DNA from: CAYVFM01 sp964546375
GTDB taxonomy: Bacteria; Gemmatimonadota; Gemmatimonadetes; Palauibacterales; Palauibacteraceae
Assembly: GCA_964546375.1 (NCBI GenBank)
Contig: CAZJJO010000111.1
Coordinates: 1-5,993, forward strand
Length of the DNA stretch: 5,993 nt
Direction: 5' to 3'
Shown: positions 5,637 through 5,993 of the stretch, one piece after another
How the letters are laid out: each line of letters begins with the position of its first letter
Numbering within the stretch: position 1 is the stretch's first letter
Position numbers and translations under genes: made by a program
The notes under the pieces: generated by a model
The model's database searches: none
Seen by the model: the letters and a program-made list of their open reading frames with translations, nothing else
Told to the model about the DNA's origin: nothing

Positions 5637-5660
5637 TCCCGGCGGTAGGAGGGGACGGAG

Positions 5661-5993
5661 GGAGACGGAGGTCGCGGGCCGGCCGCCGACGGCGGCGCGG
5701 TCCGAGGAAAGTCCGGGCTCCCGAGGGCACGGTGCCGGGGAAACCCCGGGCGTCGCGAGACGACGGCCAGTGTCACAGAGAGCAGACCGCCGATGGCGCG
5801 TCGACCGGCCTCCGGGCCGGGATCGGCCGCACAGGCAAGGGTGCAAGGGTGGGGTAAGAGCCCACCGCGTCCGCCGGCGACGGCGGGCGGCACGACCAAC
5901 CCCACCGGGAGCAAGGCCAAGCAGGAGCGAGCGGCGGCCCGCCGCGACGAGCTCCGGGTAGGCCGCGCGAGGCGTCGGGCGACCGGCGTCCCA
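5661..5993 (+). ncRNA. rnpB: RNase P RNA, bacterial class A (3' end cut off)
   Basis: This is the catalytic RNA of RNase P, which with the RnpA protein cleaves the 5' leader from pre-tRNAs. The hallmark P4 region GAGGAAAGTCCGGGCTCC is at 5704-5721. ACAGAGAGCAGACCGCC (5775-5791) matches the conserved core, GGGTAAGAG (5852-5860) matches the P11-P12 core, and GGGAGCAAGGCCAA (5907-5920) matches the segment before P16. A P3-like GC hairpin lies at 5683-5697. Helix P16 pairs GGAGC (5924-5928) with GCTCC (5951-5955), and P17 is the GCGGCG/CGCCGC hairpin (5931-5945). GCCC in P17 (5937-5940) can pair with GGGC (5725-5728), the expected P6 pseudoknot. GGT (5957-5959) is the L15 motif that binds the tRNA CCA end. 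The presence of P16/P17 marks class A. The window ends before the 3' strands of P4, P2 and P1. The 5' boundary is estimated to about 10 nt. Confidence 0.95.

Larger units (their letters stand above)
5310..5660. other. Gene-free region between the lipoprotein gene and rnpB
   Basis: About 350 bp with no convincing gene on either strand; the open frames here are Arg/Pro-rich and lack ribosome sites. It must hold the promoters of two divergent units: the lipoprotein and barrel genes leftward, and rnpB rightward. Inverted repeats are frequent: GGGCGGCCCGCCC (5327-5339), a 7-bp stem at 5465-5482, the palindrome AGGGATCCCT (5586-5595) and a strong hairpin at 5607-5636. The stretch 5488-5560 is noticeably less G+C-rich than its surroundings, which is where promoter elements are most likely. 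Confidence 0.6.

Noticed and set aside
5318..5648. Small plus-strand frames (75 and 79 codons) upstream of rnpB
   Set aside because: Arg/Pro-rich products with no Shine-Dalgarno site; the region contains inverted repeats and looks non-coding.
2464..5730. A 1088-codon minus-strand frame overlapping the lipoprotein gene
   Set aside because: It is almost entirely Arg/Gly/Pro low complexity, and it starts inside the rnpB RNA on the opposite strand. It is a frame-shifted shadow of the real gene.
5493..5920. Minus-strand frames of 117 and 140 codons over rnpB
   Set aside because: They lie antisense to a strongly conserved structured RNA and have Arg/Pro/Gly-rich products with no ribosome site.
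1..5993. Search for CRISPR, insertion sequence, tRNA or phage features
   Set aside because: I saw no spaced direct repeats, transposase motifs, terminal inverted repeats with target duplications, or T-loop sequences of tRNAs. The only repeats are short inverted repeats and one 9-bp duplication.

Overview
The window comes from a very G+C-rich bacterial chromosome; nearly every third codon position is G or C, so long spurious open frames occur on both strands. The organism looks like a diderm (Gram-negative type) bacterium: there is a lipobox-bearing lipoprotein, a small outer-membrane-type beta-barrel protein and a secreted NTF2-fold protein with a Sec signal peptide. A soil or marine Gemmatimonadota-like lineage is my best guess from the protein style (Ig/TIG-containing lipoprotein peptidase, short outer-membrane barrel, strong AGGAGG Shine-Dalgarno sites). 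That is an inference, not something read directly from the sequence.

Layout, left to right. The first 42 bases are the last 13 codons and stop of a plus-strand gene. A terminator-like inverted repeat follows. Then comes a small acidic protein of unknown function (171-545, +). It converges on a MutT/NudG-type Nudix hydrolase (638-1027, -). The Nudix gene diverges from a secreted SnoaL/DUF4440-like protein (1210-1728, +) across a 182-bp intergenic region with a perfect 10-bp palindrome near its middle. The secreted protein gene ends at a bidirectional terminator hairpin (1762-1787). On the other side of it, reading leftward, lie a large lipoprotein metallopeptidase (2541-5309, -) and, 73 bp downstream on the same strand, an outer-membrane-like beta-barrel protein (1808-2467, -). 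These two are probably one transcription unit. A roughly 350-bp gene-free stretch rich in inverted repeats (5310-5660) separates them from the RNase P RNA gene rnpB (about 5661 onward, +), which runs off the right edge before its 3' strand is complete.

Functionally, the window mixes housekeeping (RNase P RNA for tRNA 5' maturation, and nucleotide-pool sanitation by the Nudix enzyme) with cell-envelope genes (anchored zinc peptidase, beta-barrel, secreted NTF2-like protein). The lipoprotein and barrel pair is the most distinctive part. I found no insertion sequence, CRISPR array, tRNA, rRNA or phage gene, and no convincing new multi-gene defence or biosynthetic system.
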